From JBJMQS01 sp045802605 (lineage in GTDB: Bacteria; Planctomycetota; Planctomycetia; Gemmatales; Gemmataceae), in assembly GCA_045802605.1 (NCBI GenBank), contig JBJMQS010000050.1, positions 49,170 to 113,169 on the forward strand: DNA of 64,000 bases. Reading direction: 5' to 3'. Positions 9,428-18,875 of this stretch are shown here, in pieces. How positions within the stretch are numbered: position 1 is the stretch's first letter; every line of letters begins with the position of its first letter. Position numbers and translations under genes: made by a program. Below the pieces are notes generated by a model that was not told where the DNA came from, searched no databases, and saw only the letters and a program-made list of their open reading frames with translations.

Positions 9428-10360
9428 GTGGCAGTTATGTCGCTCGGGAAAGCAGCGATTCGCGGAATTGTCCGCTTTTTGGCCCGGCGGCGCTTGACAC
9501 GCTCTTGGCTAAACACGCTCTATTTGGGCCTCCGCTATCCAGGCCTGAGTCGATTTCACGGCGCTTTTTGGCAGGTGTTTCGCAATGCGGATCAGGACGC
9601 CGAGCCGGGCGAATGGCACGTCAAATTCATGGGGCGAAGGATTGTCATGCCGCTTCGGCGGGAACAGTTTTGGCTCGACTGGATCAACGCCGTCTCCATT
9701 GTGGGCCATGACATCGCCATCAAGCAGACCTATGAGCAGTTGTTGAACTCTCCATTCCGGCCGGACCTATTCATCGACATCGGCGCGAACTACGGGACAC
9801 ATTCCTTGCTGTTTCTGTCTCAAGGCATCCCCGCTTGCTCCTTCGAGCCGAACCCTTCATGTCACGGGTTTCTCAGAGCATGCTGTGCTGCGAATGGATG
9901 GAAGGAGCGAATCGAAGGCGTGGCCGTCGGTGATGCCGCGGGAACTATTGAACTGTGCTATCCCGAGAACGAAACATGGCTCGGTTCAACCGACCCCGGC
10001 GTTCAGAAAGAGCTCGAAGGGAAAATGCAACTCAAACGCCAGACCGTACCTCTAGTGCGCCTAGATGAATATCGAAGTGAGTTTGAAAACCGGCGACTAG
10101 TTTTGAAAATCGACGTTGAAGGAAAAGAGGTCGAAGTCTTGCGCGGCGCTCAGGCGACCATTGCAGCCCATCGGCCACCCATCGTGTTCGAGTCTTGGTC
10201 GAGCCCTCAGCGCGCCGCGCTTTACGATTTCTTCAAGGCCGTGAACTACCAGATCATGCGTCTGCCGTGGAATTCGAAACGTGCGCAGTTGCCGATCAGT
10301 CGTGCGGAGTTTCTCGCTGAGGTCGAGCCAAATTTCATTGCGCTCAGCGCGGTTCAATAA
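9428..10360 (+). CDS. FkbM-family methyltransferase
   Basis: A 310-residue protein. The class I SAM-binding motif is DLFIDIGANYGTHSLLFLSQ (about residues 114-133), followed by CSFEPNPSCHGFL and the family hallmark LVLKIDVEGKEVEVLRGA near residue 230, all typical of FkbM methyltransferases. These enzymes usually O-methylate sugars in surface polysaccharides or glycolipids. The N-terminal 100 residues (basic, with RRRLTRSWLNTLYLGLR) are outside the core domain. An AGGAGG at 9416-9421 lies six bases from GTG 9428 and fifteen from ATG 9437, so the GTG start is favoured. The 3' end overlaps the convergent epimerase by seven bases. Confidence 0.9.
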   Translation: MAVMSLGKAAIRGIVRFLARRRLTRSWLNTLYLGLRYPGLSRFHGAFWQVFRNADQDAEPGEWHVKFMGRRIVMPLRREQFWLDWINAVSIVGHDIAIKQTYEQLLNSPFRPDLFIDIGANYGTHSLLFLSQGIPACSFEPNPSCHGFLRACCAANGWKERIEGVAVGDAAGTIELCYPENETWLGSTDPGVQKELEGKMQLKRQTVPLVRLDEYRSEFENRRLVLKIDVEGKEVEVLRGAQATIAAHRPPIVFESWSSPQRAALYDFFKAVNYQIMRLPWNSKRAQLPISRAEFLAEVEPNFIALSAVQ

Positions 10361-11343
10361 ACCGGGCAGGGCCGGTCGTTCACGATTTGGTCGTAAATCC
10401 AGGCGTAGGTTTTCTCGAGCCCATCCTTGAGACGAATCGATGGCGCCCAGCCAAGCTCCGCTTTGATGCGGGTATTGTCGCTGTTGCGGCCATTCACGCC
10501 TTTAGGGGCCTTCAAATTGTATTTGCGCTCCAACTTGATGCCGGCAATGCCCTCGATGATGTCCACTAAGCCGTTGATCGTGACAAGCTCGTCGGAGCCA
10601 AGGTTGATGGCGTCGAGAATCTCGCTCTTCATGATGGTTCGAGTGCCGTGCAGGCAGTCGTCGATGTACATGAAGCTTCGCGTTTGATGGCCGTCGCCCC
10701 AGATCTCGATTTCGTGCTTCTTGGACAATTTGGCTTCAATGACTTTTCGGCAGATCGCCGCGGGTGCTTTCTCTCGGCCACCCTTCCACGTGCCGTTGGG
10801 GCCGTAGACGTTGTGGTAGCGAGCCATGCGGGTGGTCAGACCGAAATCTTCCCGGAAGTGCCGGCACATCCGCTCGCTGAAGAGCTTTTCCCAACCGTAA
10901 CCATCTTCCGGCATGGCGGGATAAGCGTCTGACTCCTTGAGCGGCTCCACATCGGCCGAGGTCTGCTTGTCGGCCGCATAGACGCAGGCGGAAGACGCAT
11001 AAAAGAATCGCTCGACTCCGGCTTCCCGAGCCGCTTGCAGCATGTGGGTGTTGATGAGAACGCTGAGCATGCACAGGGCTTTGTTGTGTTCGATGAACCC
11101 CATTCCGCCCATATCGGCGGCGAGGTTGAAAACCTGTTTGGCGCCACGTGTGGAAGTTCGGCAGTTACCCAGATCCTTAAGGTCGAGCGACAGGTTCTCC
11201 ACGCCCGGGTGTTTCTGCCACCAGTCGTTGAGGGCCTTTTGGTCCACGGCCCGGACGGTGTAGCCATCCTTGAGGAGCGCACCGACCAAATGACCGCCGA
11301 TGAACCCGCCGGCACCAGTCACCAAAACCAGATCACGACTCAT
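10354..11343 (-). CDS. GDP-mannose 3,5-epimerase-like NAD-dependent epimerase (SDR)
   Basis: A 329-residue extended SDR. The N-terminal dinucleotide motif is LVTGAGGFIGGHLVGALL. The remaining catalytic pieces are FNLAADMGGMGFIEHNKA, the SSACVY strand with its Ser, and YGWEKLFSE (Y-x3-K). NVYGPNGTWKGGREKAPAAI, GDGHQTRSFMYIDDCLHGT and NGRNSDNTRIKAELGW are strongly reminiscent of GDP-mannose 3,5-epimerases, the GMG and NGRNSDN segments in particular. It would interconvert GDP-mannose and GDP-L-galactose/gulose to supply a donor for the adjacent glycosyltransferases. The start ATG 11343 has GGGAG seven bases upstream. Close relatives act on other nucleotide sugars, so the substrate is less certain than the fold. 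Confidence 0.85.
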   Translation of the reverse strand: MSRDLVLVTGAGGFIGGHLVGALLKDGYTVRAVDQKALNDWWQKHPGVENLSLDLKDLGNCRTSTRGAKQVFNLAADMGGMGFIEHNKALCMLSVLINTHMLQAAREAGVERFFYASSACVYAADKQTSADVEPLKESDAYPAMPEDGYGWEKLFSERMCRHFREDFGLTTRMARYHNVYGPNGTWKGGREKAPAAICRKVIEAKLSKKHEIEIWGDGHQTRSFMYIDDCLHGTRTIMKSEILDAINLGSDELVTINGLVDIIEGIAGIKLERKYNLKAPKGVNGRNSDNTRIKAELGWAPSIRLKDGLEKTYAWIYDQIVNDRPCPVY

Positions 11344-11650
11344 GTAAAAACTCCCAGTGGCGGTCCAATCCGCGGACCGGCAAAACCCTTCCGCAAATCA
11401 TAGTTTGTAATTTGAGGCAAGGGCGTACCCGGGCGTTCGATTTGGGGGTCAATTCGTTCTAAGTGGTTGGCAGCACGATTTCAACGGAACGTAAGGGCCG
11501 CCATAACTTAGGACCATTTAGACTTTTCCGGTGGCGCGGTCTCGGGCGGAGCAAACGCCTCTTCCGAAGGGTTCGGCGGGTTGGAATCCTCCCCCTGCCG
11601 GGTATAGTGAAGTGTCCAAACTGAGCCATTAACCGAGAGCCCGCCAAGGT
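11344..11650. other. intergenic region between epimerase and exosortase operon
   Basis: A 307-base gap between divergent genes. I see no convincing gene, RNA or repeat in it. It must hold promoters for the minus-strand epimerase and the plus-strand exosortase operon, but no consensus element can be named with confidence. Confidence 0.4.
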
Positions 11651-13552
11651 ATGAGTGCCCCCGCCACCGCCGTATCGAGTGCCCCCGCGCCCAAAATGCG
11701 CACTGTGACGCCAATGGGGATTTCCTTGGTGGTCGCGGTGCTCGTTTTTCTCGCTCACGTCCCGCTGGCTGTAGTGCATTTTCAGAAGCTGTGGTTTAAC
11801 CCTCAATATCAACTTTTTCCCATCGTGCTCGCTGGCGCCTACGCGCTGCTCTGGCCATTACCCACATTCAAACTCAGTCCCGCCGGGCCCCTGTGGCTCG
11901 CCAACCGGCTGATGGCTTTGGGCGGCGTGCTATTAGCCGTCGGCATGATCGGGGAAACAATTGAGGGATGGAATTTTGGAACGCCTGGCAGTTGGGTGGC
12001 GGCTGGCGGCATTTTGATGCTCGCGGCTTTGCCGCTTGAGCTTTTGGGCAGTCCGACGCAGGCGTTTGCGGGTCGGGCCAATCCCAAGGCGGGCAGTGTG
12101 CTCGTCGGCATCTGCTGGCTGATTCTGCTTTTTGCCGCATTCTTGCGAGCGCCGGCCGTCGCCACGTTTTCAGCGATCGCGGTCATCGCCTCGATTCCGA
12201 TCACTGCCGGCGGTTGGCCGCTCTTGCGGCGTTGTTTGCCCGGCTTGGCGTACGTGATTCTGATCCTGCCTCCGCCTTTTGGGCTCGACACCATCTTCGT
12301 TCAGAAACTGCAGTTTTTTGCCGCCCGCGCATCGAGCGCGGTTCTCGATTACATCGGCGTCCACCACTATCTCAGCGGGATAACGATTCAGATTGGTGAT
12401 AAGACGTATATGGTCGAACAGGGATGCAGCGGGATTAGTTCGCTGCTTTCTACATTGGCCTGCGTGCTCTTCTATGTGCTTTGGTTTCGCACCAGTTGGA
12501 TTCGCGGCGGTCTGTTGACGCTGTCGAGCATCTTCTGGGTTCTCGTCAACAACGTCACCCGCATCGTGGGCATCACGTTTTTCGGTGTCGGATTCAATCT
12601 GCTGGGGCGGCACTGGTCACTGAATCTAGCCACCGGAATGCCCCATCAGATTTTTGGTCTGCTGTTATTTGTGGTCACGCTATTTATGTTGTGGAGCACG
12701 GATCGACTGCTGATGTTCTTTGGCCGATCCGAGATTCCGAAGCGTCGCTTCGATCCTCTGCCTTCCGCTGACGACAAACTTGCGTCCAGTTGGCGATTGA
12801 CTCTCACTCAAAAGGGCAACTGGCTTCACTCCTACGCCATAGCTGGAGCTTTTGGCTTGCTCGCCGCGCTCCAGAGCCTTGACCTCTACATCCTGTTCGT
12901 CCGCCTTCCTTACTCTGGGTCTGCCCTCGCGAAGCTTTACGAGAAGGTGGACCAAGAGACGATGCCGCCCAAAGTCGGCCAATGGGTGAGGACGAATTTC
13001 GAAACCCCCAGTCGAGAGGCGGGCGATCCGTTGGGTCAGTTTTCTCGAATGTGGCGGTACAAAAACAACGTTCAGGAAGCCATTCTATCGCTGGATTATC
13101 CTTATCCCGAGTTCCACGACCTCCGCGTCTGCTACATGGTGCAAGGCTGGAAATTCGACGTGACCGACACCTTCGATCATGACAAGCAGCATTTCATTCG
13201 CGTAAAGATGCACAAGCCCAACCAGGTCTATGGGACACTGTGGTTTTGCAGCTTTGACCAAGACGGTGTGGCTGTCGATCCCGCGCTAGAAAGCGATTTG
13301 CAAGTCTTCACCGAAAAAGGATTAACCGAGCGCGCCACCATCCGCGTGCGCGATCGCCTGAATCAATGGAAGCACGCCTTCTCGCCGACGGAACTGCAGA
13401 CCACGGGTGTCGGCTCGATCTTGCAGGTTCAAGAGCTCGTCATCACCCATACCCCGCTCAATGCTAACGATGTCGCTTCCGCAGAGGCCCTGTACAAGGA
13501 AGGCGTCTCGCGGCTACGGCAACGCTGCGTGGAATTGAGATCAGGCAAATAG
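11651..13552 (+). CDS. exosortase with EpsI-like C-terminal domain (XrtU-like)
   Basis: A 633-residue protein. The first roughly 370 residues form about 8-10 membrane helices and contain the three exosortase catalytic residues: Cys259 in VEQGCSGISSLLS, Arg304 in NNVTRIVGI, and His332 in ATGMPHQIFG. Exosortases cleave PEP-CTERM-type sorting signals at the inner membrane and are usually linked to polysaccharide loci, as here. Residues about 400-633 form a soluble region with a DLRVCYMVQGWKFD segment resembling EpsI, which is separate in many bacteria but fused in planctomycete XrtU-like proteins. The start is uncertain: ATG 11651 has AAGG only one base upstream, and an in-frame ATG lies at 11696. 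It heads an operon with two TPR proteins. Confidence 0.87.
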   Translation: MSAPATAVSSAPAPKMRTVTPMGISLVVAVLVFLAHVPLAVVHFQKLWFNPQYQLFPIVLAGAYALLWPLPTFKLSPAGPLWLANRLMALGGVLLAVGMIGETIEGWNFGTPGSWVAAGGILMLAALPLELLGSPTQAFAGRANPKAGSVLVGICWLILLFAAFLRAPAVATFSAIAVIASIPITAGGWPLLRRCLPGLAYVILILPPPFGLDTIFVQKLQFFAARASSAVLDYIGVHHYLSGITIQIGDKTYMVEQGCSGISSLLSTLACVLFYVLWFRTSWIRGGLLTLSSIFWVLVNNVTRIVGITFFGVGFNLLGRHWSLNLATGMPHQIFGLLLFVVTLFMLWSTDRLLMFFGRSEIPKRRFDPLPSADDKLASSWRLTLTQKGNWLHSYAIAGAFGLLAALQSLDLYILFVRLPYSGSALAKLYEKVDQETMPPKVGQWVRTNFETPSREAGDPLGQFSRMWRYKNNVQEAILSLDYPYPEFHDLRVCYMVQGWKFDVTDTFDHDKQHFIRVKMHKPNQVYGTLWFCSFDQDGVAVDPALESDLQVFTEKGLTERATIRVRDRLNQWKHAFSPTELQTTGVGSILQVQELVITHTPLNANDVASAEALYKEGVSRLRQRCVELRSGK

Positions 13553-13570
13553 CCCGAAGGGTTTTTCGAT

Positions 13571-15331
13571 ATGGCTTTGAAGTTCCTCAGACTCTCTCGC
13601 CGCGGACGCGAACGCTTGCAGCTTTGGCGCAGGCGTTTCGTGAATGCCGTGGTTTATCCCTGGGACTTAATCGTCGGCAGCTTTTCCTGGATGGGCCGCA
13701 CGATCGCGCGGGCCTGGGGTAGCCGGCATCTGCGATACATGCTTCAGGGGCTGCCGGCGCTCTTTGCGACTGTTGGTGTCTTGGTTCTTACCGTCGCTGT
13801 GTGGGGCCAAGATCCTTCGCTATTGGCGATCTTGTATCGAATCGATGCATCGAAGGCCTTGAGCAACCAAGATTTCGACGTCGCACGGACGATGGCGGAA
13901 AAAGCGATCGCACTGGACAATCCAAAGTCTGAAGACGCCAATCCGGATGACCAGTTTCTCCTGATCAAGGCGCTTGAAGGAAAGAAGACGCCAGAAAGTC
14001 TTGAGCATGCATATGCGATCGTGAAGAACTTGGCACCAGACGATCGAACCGGTTACCCACAGGCCCACATCTGGTTAGCGGAATATGTCTTCAAGTCATT
14101 TGGCCCCAACGACGTAACGCTCCGATTCGTGGAGAACCACTACCGGCGAGCCTACGCCGGCGCCAAGGATCGCAGTCCCGACAGCCCCTGGGTTAAAGTG
14201 GCGGCACAAGGCTTGGGCATCACTCTGTTGACCGAAGGCCGCGCCCTTGAAGCGGAGCCATACCTGCGCGAATGTGCCGACCGATTCCCGGTCCAAAAGC
14301 TTAATCTCGGACTGATCTACCGGGCGACGAATCGCCCCGACGATGCCAAGCGAATGTATGAAGACGTCGCCGAGTATTACCGAAAAAAGGCCATTACGAC
14401 TTTGGATGACCACGATTCGAGATTTGTCTGGGTGCAGGCCTTGCGAAGCTTGGAAAAATTCGACGAGGCTCTCGAAGTACTCAATCAAGGCATGACCTTG
14501 AAGCCTTCCGACGACCGATATCGCAAAACCATCGCGGACGTCTATTTCGAAAAAGAAGCAAAGCTGGCGCGCCGCCCCGATTCGTCGTTGGCCGAGCGGT
14601 TTGGGCTCATCCAGTCTGGCTTAACGCTCGTGCCAAACCACCCGCACCTTTTGAATCGTTTATTCGACATCTCAATGCAGAAAGGCGAGGAGGCGGAAAA
14701 ATCGCAGAAACTGATCCGCGATTTGCTGAATAATGGTGCCGTCGCCCCGATCCTTCATTTCCTGTTGGGCACGCAAGCATTCAACGACGGAAAGTTGGAA
14801 GAAGCCAAGCTGCACTGGGAAACGGCCTACAAGTCGGAAAACACTGTCGTAGCGATAGGCAATATGTACGTCTCGACTTGGGCAATCGTTGGGAACAATC
14901 TGGCCTGGCTCATAGCCCAGAAAAAAGACGTCGATACTGCCACTCTGCAAAACGCATTGGAAATGGTGAACGGCGCCATCAGGAAAACAGGCGAGATCCC
15001 TGCCTTTGCCGGCACCCGAGGTGAAATTCTCGTGAAGCTTGGCCGTTATCAAGAAGCGATCCCGAATTTGACGAAAGCCCTGCAGGGCTCACCCGAAAAC
15101 GTGGCCTTACATGATGGGCTGGTGAAAGCCTATGAGGCGACTGGCGACAAATCGTCGGCCGATAGGCATCGCGCGAAAGCAGAAGAATTACGACGCAAAA
15201 ACGTGAGGCCGACGTTACCCGAAGCCAAGCCGGCCTCGAACGCCAATCCTCTTGCACCGGCGACGCCCGCGCCACAATCCGGCGAGCCCGCCCCCAGCCC
15301 GAAAGAAAAGGCGGGGGCCTCTCGGTCCTAA
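13571..15331 (+). CDS. membrane-anchored TPR protein of the exosortase operon
   Basis: A 586-residue protein, 18 bases after the exosortase. It has a basic cytoplasmic N-terminus (about 1-57), one membrane helix near residues 58-78 (GLPALFATVGVLVLTVAVWG), then helical repeats of TPR type to about residue 545, for example ALDNPKSEDANPDDQFLLI, RALEAEPYLRECADRFP, KFDEALEVLNQGMTLKPSDD and GRYQEAIPNLTKALQGSPEN. The tail is Pro/Ala-rich and low complexity. TPR proteins next to exosortase in other bacteria (PrsT-like) are thought to help polysaccharide or protein export; that role is inferred from context only. No catalytic motif is visible. Confidence 0.75.
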   Translation: MALKFLRLSRRGRERLQLWRRRFVNAVVYPWDLIVGSFSWMGRTIARAWGSRHLRYMLQGLPALFATVGVLVLTVAVWGQDPSLLAILYRIDASKALSNQDFDVARTMAEKAIALDNPKSEDANPDDQFLLIKALEGKKTPESLEHAYAIVKNLAPDDRTGYPQAHIWLAEYVFKSFGPNDVTLRFVENHYRRAYAGAKDRSPDSPWVKVAAQGLGITLLTEGRALEAEPYLRECADRFPVQKLNLGLIYRATNRPDDAKRMYEDVAEYYRKKAITTLDDHDSRFVWVQALRSLEKFDEALEVLNQGMTLKPSDDRYRKTIADVYFEKEAKLARRPDSSLAERFGLIQSGLTLVPNHPHLLNRLFDISMQKGEEAEKSQKLIRDLLNNGAVAPILHFLLGTQAFNDGKLEEAKLHWETAYKSENTVVAIGNMYVSTWAIVGNNLAWLIAQKKDVDTATLQNALEMVNGAIRKTGEIPAFAGTRGEILVKLGRYQEAIPNLTKALQGSPENVALHDGLVKAYEATGDKSSADRHRAKAEELRRKNVRPTLPEAKPASNANPLAPATPAPQSGEPAPSPKEKAGASRS

Positions 15332-15349
15332 TTTGTTGGCCATCGTGAC

Positions 15350-17716
15350 ATGGGCGATCATACACCTCCCACCAAACCCGGAGTAACGCCGTTTCGCCGC
15401 GCGATTAATTTCGTTCGCTGGATGATCCATCGGTTTGGCCGCGGCCTTGCCGAAATCTGGGCCCTTTTGTCGATGCCATTGGAAGCCTTCCGCCCCCGTC
15501 ACCTGCGGTCGAGTGTCGCCCGCACCCGACACGATTTGAAATCCGGCACGCACTTGTTCACGACGACAAGTGTGCACACATTGCGCAGCGTACTTTTCTT
15601 GATCGTCTGGTCTCCAATCTTCGTGGTTCGCTTTGTGGCGAGTACACCGCGCCGCACTTGGATGTTTGTGCGAACCAGCTCCTGGCGGCGACTCGCTTTC
15701 ACGGGGCTGGGTCTGCTTGGCATGGCGACCGTTGCTGCCGTGGCTTGGCACGCTCGAGCAAAAGTCAGAGCCGAGGATGAATCCCGCCTTGTCTATCAGA
15801 AATTGGAAGGCCATTTTCAGACATATGATTACGGAGGCGTAAAGGGCGATTTAGAGCGACTGGCGGCACTCGCACCCAACGACACCGACATCAGCGCACG
15901 CCTCGCAGCCCTTAACGAAGGCTCGGCCCCTCCCGATGATCCTAAGCTGGCCAAGTTGTTGATCGGTGTGCATCGCGGCCATGGCCGATTTGAGGAGGCC
16001 AAGCGCGAAGCGCTCAAATACAACGCGCACCATCCCGGCGACTGGATGGCATTGATCATTCTTGCGGAGAACTCGCTGCGGTCCGGCGATCGGGTGGGAG
16101 CTACGAAGTGGATCTCTCAACTGCCTGATCCGCGACAGTCCGGCGAGCATTTGTCGCCGTGGATTTGCATTCAGGCCGCTCGCATCTTTCAGGAACTCGG
16201 GGAGAAGAAGCGACTCGACGATCTGATCGACATTGTTTGCCGCGATCACCTCCCAGTCTTGCCGGAAGCGGCATTGAATAGCTTCGAGCCAGTCGTCCGG
16301 ATGCAGTTCATTGAGCTTTACTCGTTAGCACTTCGAAAGATTGTCAGCCGGCAAGACCTGCTCCAATATTGGCCTCGTGTTCAGGAGCTTGCGCAGAGTA
16401 TCGCAACATCACCGAAGAGTGACAGCACGTTGCTAGTTTCCCTCGGAATTCAGCAAGAATTGCAGCTTGAGGCTCACATTCGTGATATGGAGCGGAACAA
16501 GATCATCGACTCGGAACGCGCAAAGCAAATGAAGACCGACGTTGAAGGCCGGCTCAAACTGATCTGGGATCGTGCCCGAACAATCGACTCAAAAAACCCA
16601 TACAGCTATCTCGGCGCGGCCATGCAAATGGCGCGAGTGAACAACTTGCGCGGCGCCGTGGCCCAACTCGACGCGGGAATCAAGGAAGCAGGCCCTGATT
16701 CGGAATTGATCGAAAAAAAGGCCGAGCTGCTTCGACAATTGAATCCACGCGAGTCCCTCGCCTTTTTGAACGGCCGAATTCAAGGTAAACCTCAAACACC
16801 CTCCATGTGCCGACTGTTGGCGCTCGCGGCTCTCGAATGCGATGAACCGCAGATCGCCCGCGATGCCATAAAACAGGCGGAGGTTTTGCAACCTGGATCA
16901 GCTTGGATCGCCGTGTTAGAAGCCGAGGTGGAACTTCATGCTCATCAGCCGGCCGCCGCAGCCGAGGCACTGAACCGCGTGCGCGACCGCGTTTCGTATG
17001 ACCAGAACGCCGCGGGATTGTTCGTGCGCGCCCTGGCCGAAAGCGGTCAGGGCCCAGCCGCCGAACAGTTTCTCAATGAAGTCATCGCTCGACAGGATGA
17101 TTCATCCGTCATCGTGCTGGCCGGTTGCGATGAGCTGCGTAAGGCCAACTTGGTCGATCACGCGATCAATGTGTTGCGCCGTCTGATCAGCAGCGATCAG
17201 TTGAACTTCGGAGCCAGGATTGTCTTGGCCGATTGTCTATTGCAGCGTGCCGAAGCGAGTCCCACAGGCTGGAATAGCGCCGATCTTACCGAAGCCCTGG
17301 ATGCCTATCGATCGGGCCGATCCAAATTCCCGAAGAATCTCTACTACGCCAATAACGTCGCTTGGCTCGAATTGACGGCCGTGCATTCGCCGGGATTAGC
17401 CTACGACAGTGCTTTGCCGTTGCGGTCCGCTGCCAATCTTCCACCCGACATGCTGCAAACCCTGGCGGCGGCCTGCGCCTTCGGCGGCAATTACTCGGAA
17501 GCGCAAACGGCGCTATTGAAGATGCGAGGAGACACGCCCCGCGCGAGCACATCAGCGATTTGGGCGCTGACGTATCAGGGCTTAAATCTCCCTGACAAAG
17601 CGCAGGAAGCCATGGCGAAAGCGAAGTCGCTCCCTCGTGGCACACCGCTAGAAGGAGAGCTTATCAAACGAGCCGAAGAACGAATTGGAGTTTTGCGCAG
17701 AATCAATGCGCGCTAG
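15350..17716 (+). CDS. membrane-anchored TPR protein of the exosortase operon
   Basis: A 788-residue protein starting 19 bases after the previous TPR gene. The N-terminus is basic and Trp-rich with amphipathic segments; a clear membrane helix lies near residues 116-132 (LAFTGLGLLGMATVAAVAWH). The rest, facing the periplasm if the positive-inside rule holds, consists of TPR-like helical hairpins: GRFEEAKREALKYNAHHPGD, LRGAVAQLDAGIKEAGPDSE, EPQIARDAIKQAEVLQPGSA, LVDHAINVLRRLISSDQLN and FGGNYSEAQTALLKMRGD. It shares overall layout with its upstream neighbour and may be an old paralog. It ends four bases into the convergent reductase gene (17713-17716). Function probably lies in the exosortase/polysaccharide pathway. 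Confidence 0.75.
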   Translation: MGDHTPPTKPGVTPFRRAINFVRWMIHRFGRGLAEIWALLSMPLEAFRPRHLRSSVARTRHDLKSGTHLFTTTSVHTLRSVLFLIVWSPIFVVRFVASTPRRTWMFVRTSSWRRLAFTGLGLLGMATVAAVAWHARAKVRAEDESRLVYQKLEGHFQTYDYGGVKGDLERLAALAPNDTDISARLAALNEGSAPPDDPKLAKLLIGVHRGHGRFEEAKREALKYNAHHPGDWMALIILAENSLRSGDRVGATKWISQLPDPRQSGEHLSPWICIQAARIFQELGEKKRLDDLIDIVCRDHLPVLPEAALNSFEPVVRMQFIELYSLALRKIVSRQDLLQYWPRVQELAQSIATSPKSDSTLLVSLGIQQELQLEAHIRDMERNKIIDSERAKQMKTDVEGRLKLIWDRARTIDSKNPYSYLGAAMQMARVNNLRGAVAQLDAGIKEAGPDSELIEKKAELLRQLNPRESLAFLNGRIQGKPQTPSMCRLLALAALECDEPQIARDAIKQAEVLQPGSAWIAVLEAEVELHAHQPAAAAEALNRVRDRVSYDQNAAGLFVRALAESGQGPAAEQFLNEVIARQDDSSVIVLAGCDELRKANLVDHAINVLRRLISSDQLNFGARIVLADCLLQRAEASPTGWNSADLTEALDAYRSGRSKFPKNLYYANNVAWLELTAVHSPGLAYDSALPLRSAANLPPDMLQTLAAACAFGGNYSEAQTALLKMRGDTPRASTSAIWALTYQGLNLPDKAQEAMAKAKSLPRGTPLEGELIKRAEERIGVLRRINAR

Positions 17717-18858
17717 ACGGTCGCGGGCGTTCGCACCGCCCGTTTCGTCCGTCGGCCTTTGCCCCATTGATCCGCGATGCCGAAGTCCAAGAGACGCAGC
17801 AACAGGGCCTGGTCAACCTTGGGGCATGGCAGATGGGGCGCGACCGCCATCGTATTTCGCAAATCGAAGTTTGGTTCTTCATTCCAATAGGGCTGATAAG
17901 TCAGCACCGTCTCATAAAACTGTTTCTCGCAATCGTTCAGTTCTTGTCCGTCTAAGCCGTGGGGCCCTACATAAGTGGGCCCATAGTAGCCGAGCCGTTC
18001 GGCGATCGCGCCTTCAATTTGTTGGGCGTTGGTCGGCTCGACTGGAGTGAGATGGTAAGTCTGGTTGTGATACTCCGGGTGATGCAGGATGTGCGTCATC
18101 ACGGCAGATACCCAATCGATTGGCACGAGGTTGCGTCGCTCTTTGCCGGTGAGATTGAGACGCACCGGCAAAAGCCAGCGTCCGTCAGGTTCTCGCTCGG
18201 CGAAATTCGCTAGCAAACAACCAAACTGCATGTAGGTGTAGGGGCCGTGATAGGTGACGGTGTATCCGGTCTGTGAATCGCCCACAATGATCGCCGGACG
18301 ATAAACCGTCAGTGAGTCCAGGTGCGCCGCGCGAATTTGGGTTTCCGCTTCGAACTTGGACTTCTCGTAGTCATTGCGAAAGTCTTGGCCGCAGTCGAGT
18401 TCGTTTTCGTAGATAACGGAACTGCGTGTACCGCACACATACGCCGTCGAAACATAATGCAGATGCCGCACACGAGTCTCAGCGCACAAATCCAGCACGT
18501 GCCGAGTGCCAGTGACGTTTGTCAACCAGGGGTCACCCGCGCGGTCCGCACCGACAAACGTAAGGCTGGCCGCGTTGTGGAAAACAGCTCGGCAGTGATT
18601 GGCGATCCAAATCCTTGATTGCCGATCCAATCCACAGTTGGGACGTGTAATGTCGCCTTCAAAATAGACTGGCCGAGGCAAACGACGATGCAACTCGCCT
18701 TCCCAATGGTCCAAAATCTTCTCGAGTCTATCCTGCGCCGAGTGTTTGCCCCGGCCACGGACCAGCACCGCGAGGGGCTGGCCCGCCAGGAGCAAATCGC
18801 GCAACAGATACTGGCCAACCTGGCCTGTCGCACCTGTCAGAAGCAAAAAGTCTCTCAC
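17713..18858 (-). CDS. NAD-dependent SDR, thioester-reductase-like (NAD_binding_4)
   Basis: A 381-residue extended SDR with FLLLTGATGQVGQYLLRDLL at the N-terminus (GxxGxxG cofactor site), FHNAASLTFVGAD, HYVSTAYVCGTR and the YEKSKFEAE (Y-x3-K) catalytic pair. The arrangement resembles the male-sterility/thioester-reductase group (NAD_binding_4), which reduces or epimerises acyl or sugar substrates. The reading frame is open to 19062, inside the upstream glycosyltransferase, but GTG 18858 is the better start: it lies directly before the Rossmann strand and has GGAGG at 18863-18867. It follows the GT2 gene by 17 bases, so it is likely the last gene of the aceE-aceF-GT2 transcript. Substrate unknown. 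Confidence 0.72.
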   Translation of the reverse strand: MRDFLLLTGATGQVGQYLLRDLLLAGQPLAVLVRGRGKHSAQDRLEKILDHWEGELHRRLPRPVYFEGDITRPNCGLDRQSRIWIANHCRAVFHNAASLTFVGADRAGDPWLTNVTGTRHVLDLCAETRVRHLHYVSTAYVCGTRSSVIYENELDCGQDFRNDYEKSKFEAETQIRAAHLDSLTVYRPAIIVGDSQTGYTVTYHGPYTYMQFGCLLANFAEREPDGRWLLPVRLNLTGKERRNLVPIDWVSAVMTHILHHPEYHNQTYHLTPVEPTNAQQIEGAIAERLGYYGPTYVGPHGLDGQELNDCEKQFYETVLTYQPYWNEEPNFDLRNTMAVAPHLPCPKVDQALLLRLLDFGIADQWGKGRRTKRAVRTPATV

Positions 18859-18875
18859 AACGCCTCCGCGTTGAA

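Noticed and set aside
11459..11812. Minus-strand open frame of 117 codons upstream of the exosortase
   Set aside because: It overlaps the exosortase start in antisense, is Arg/Gly/His-rich and has no domain character.
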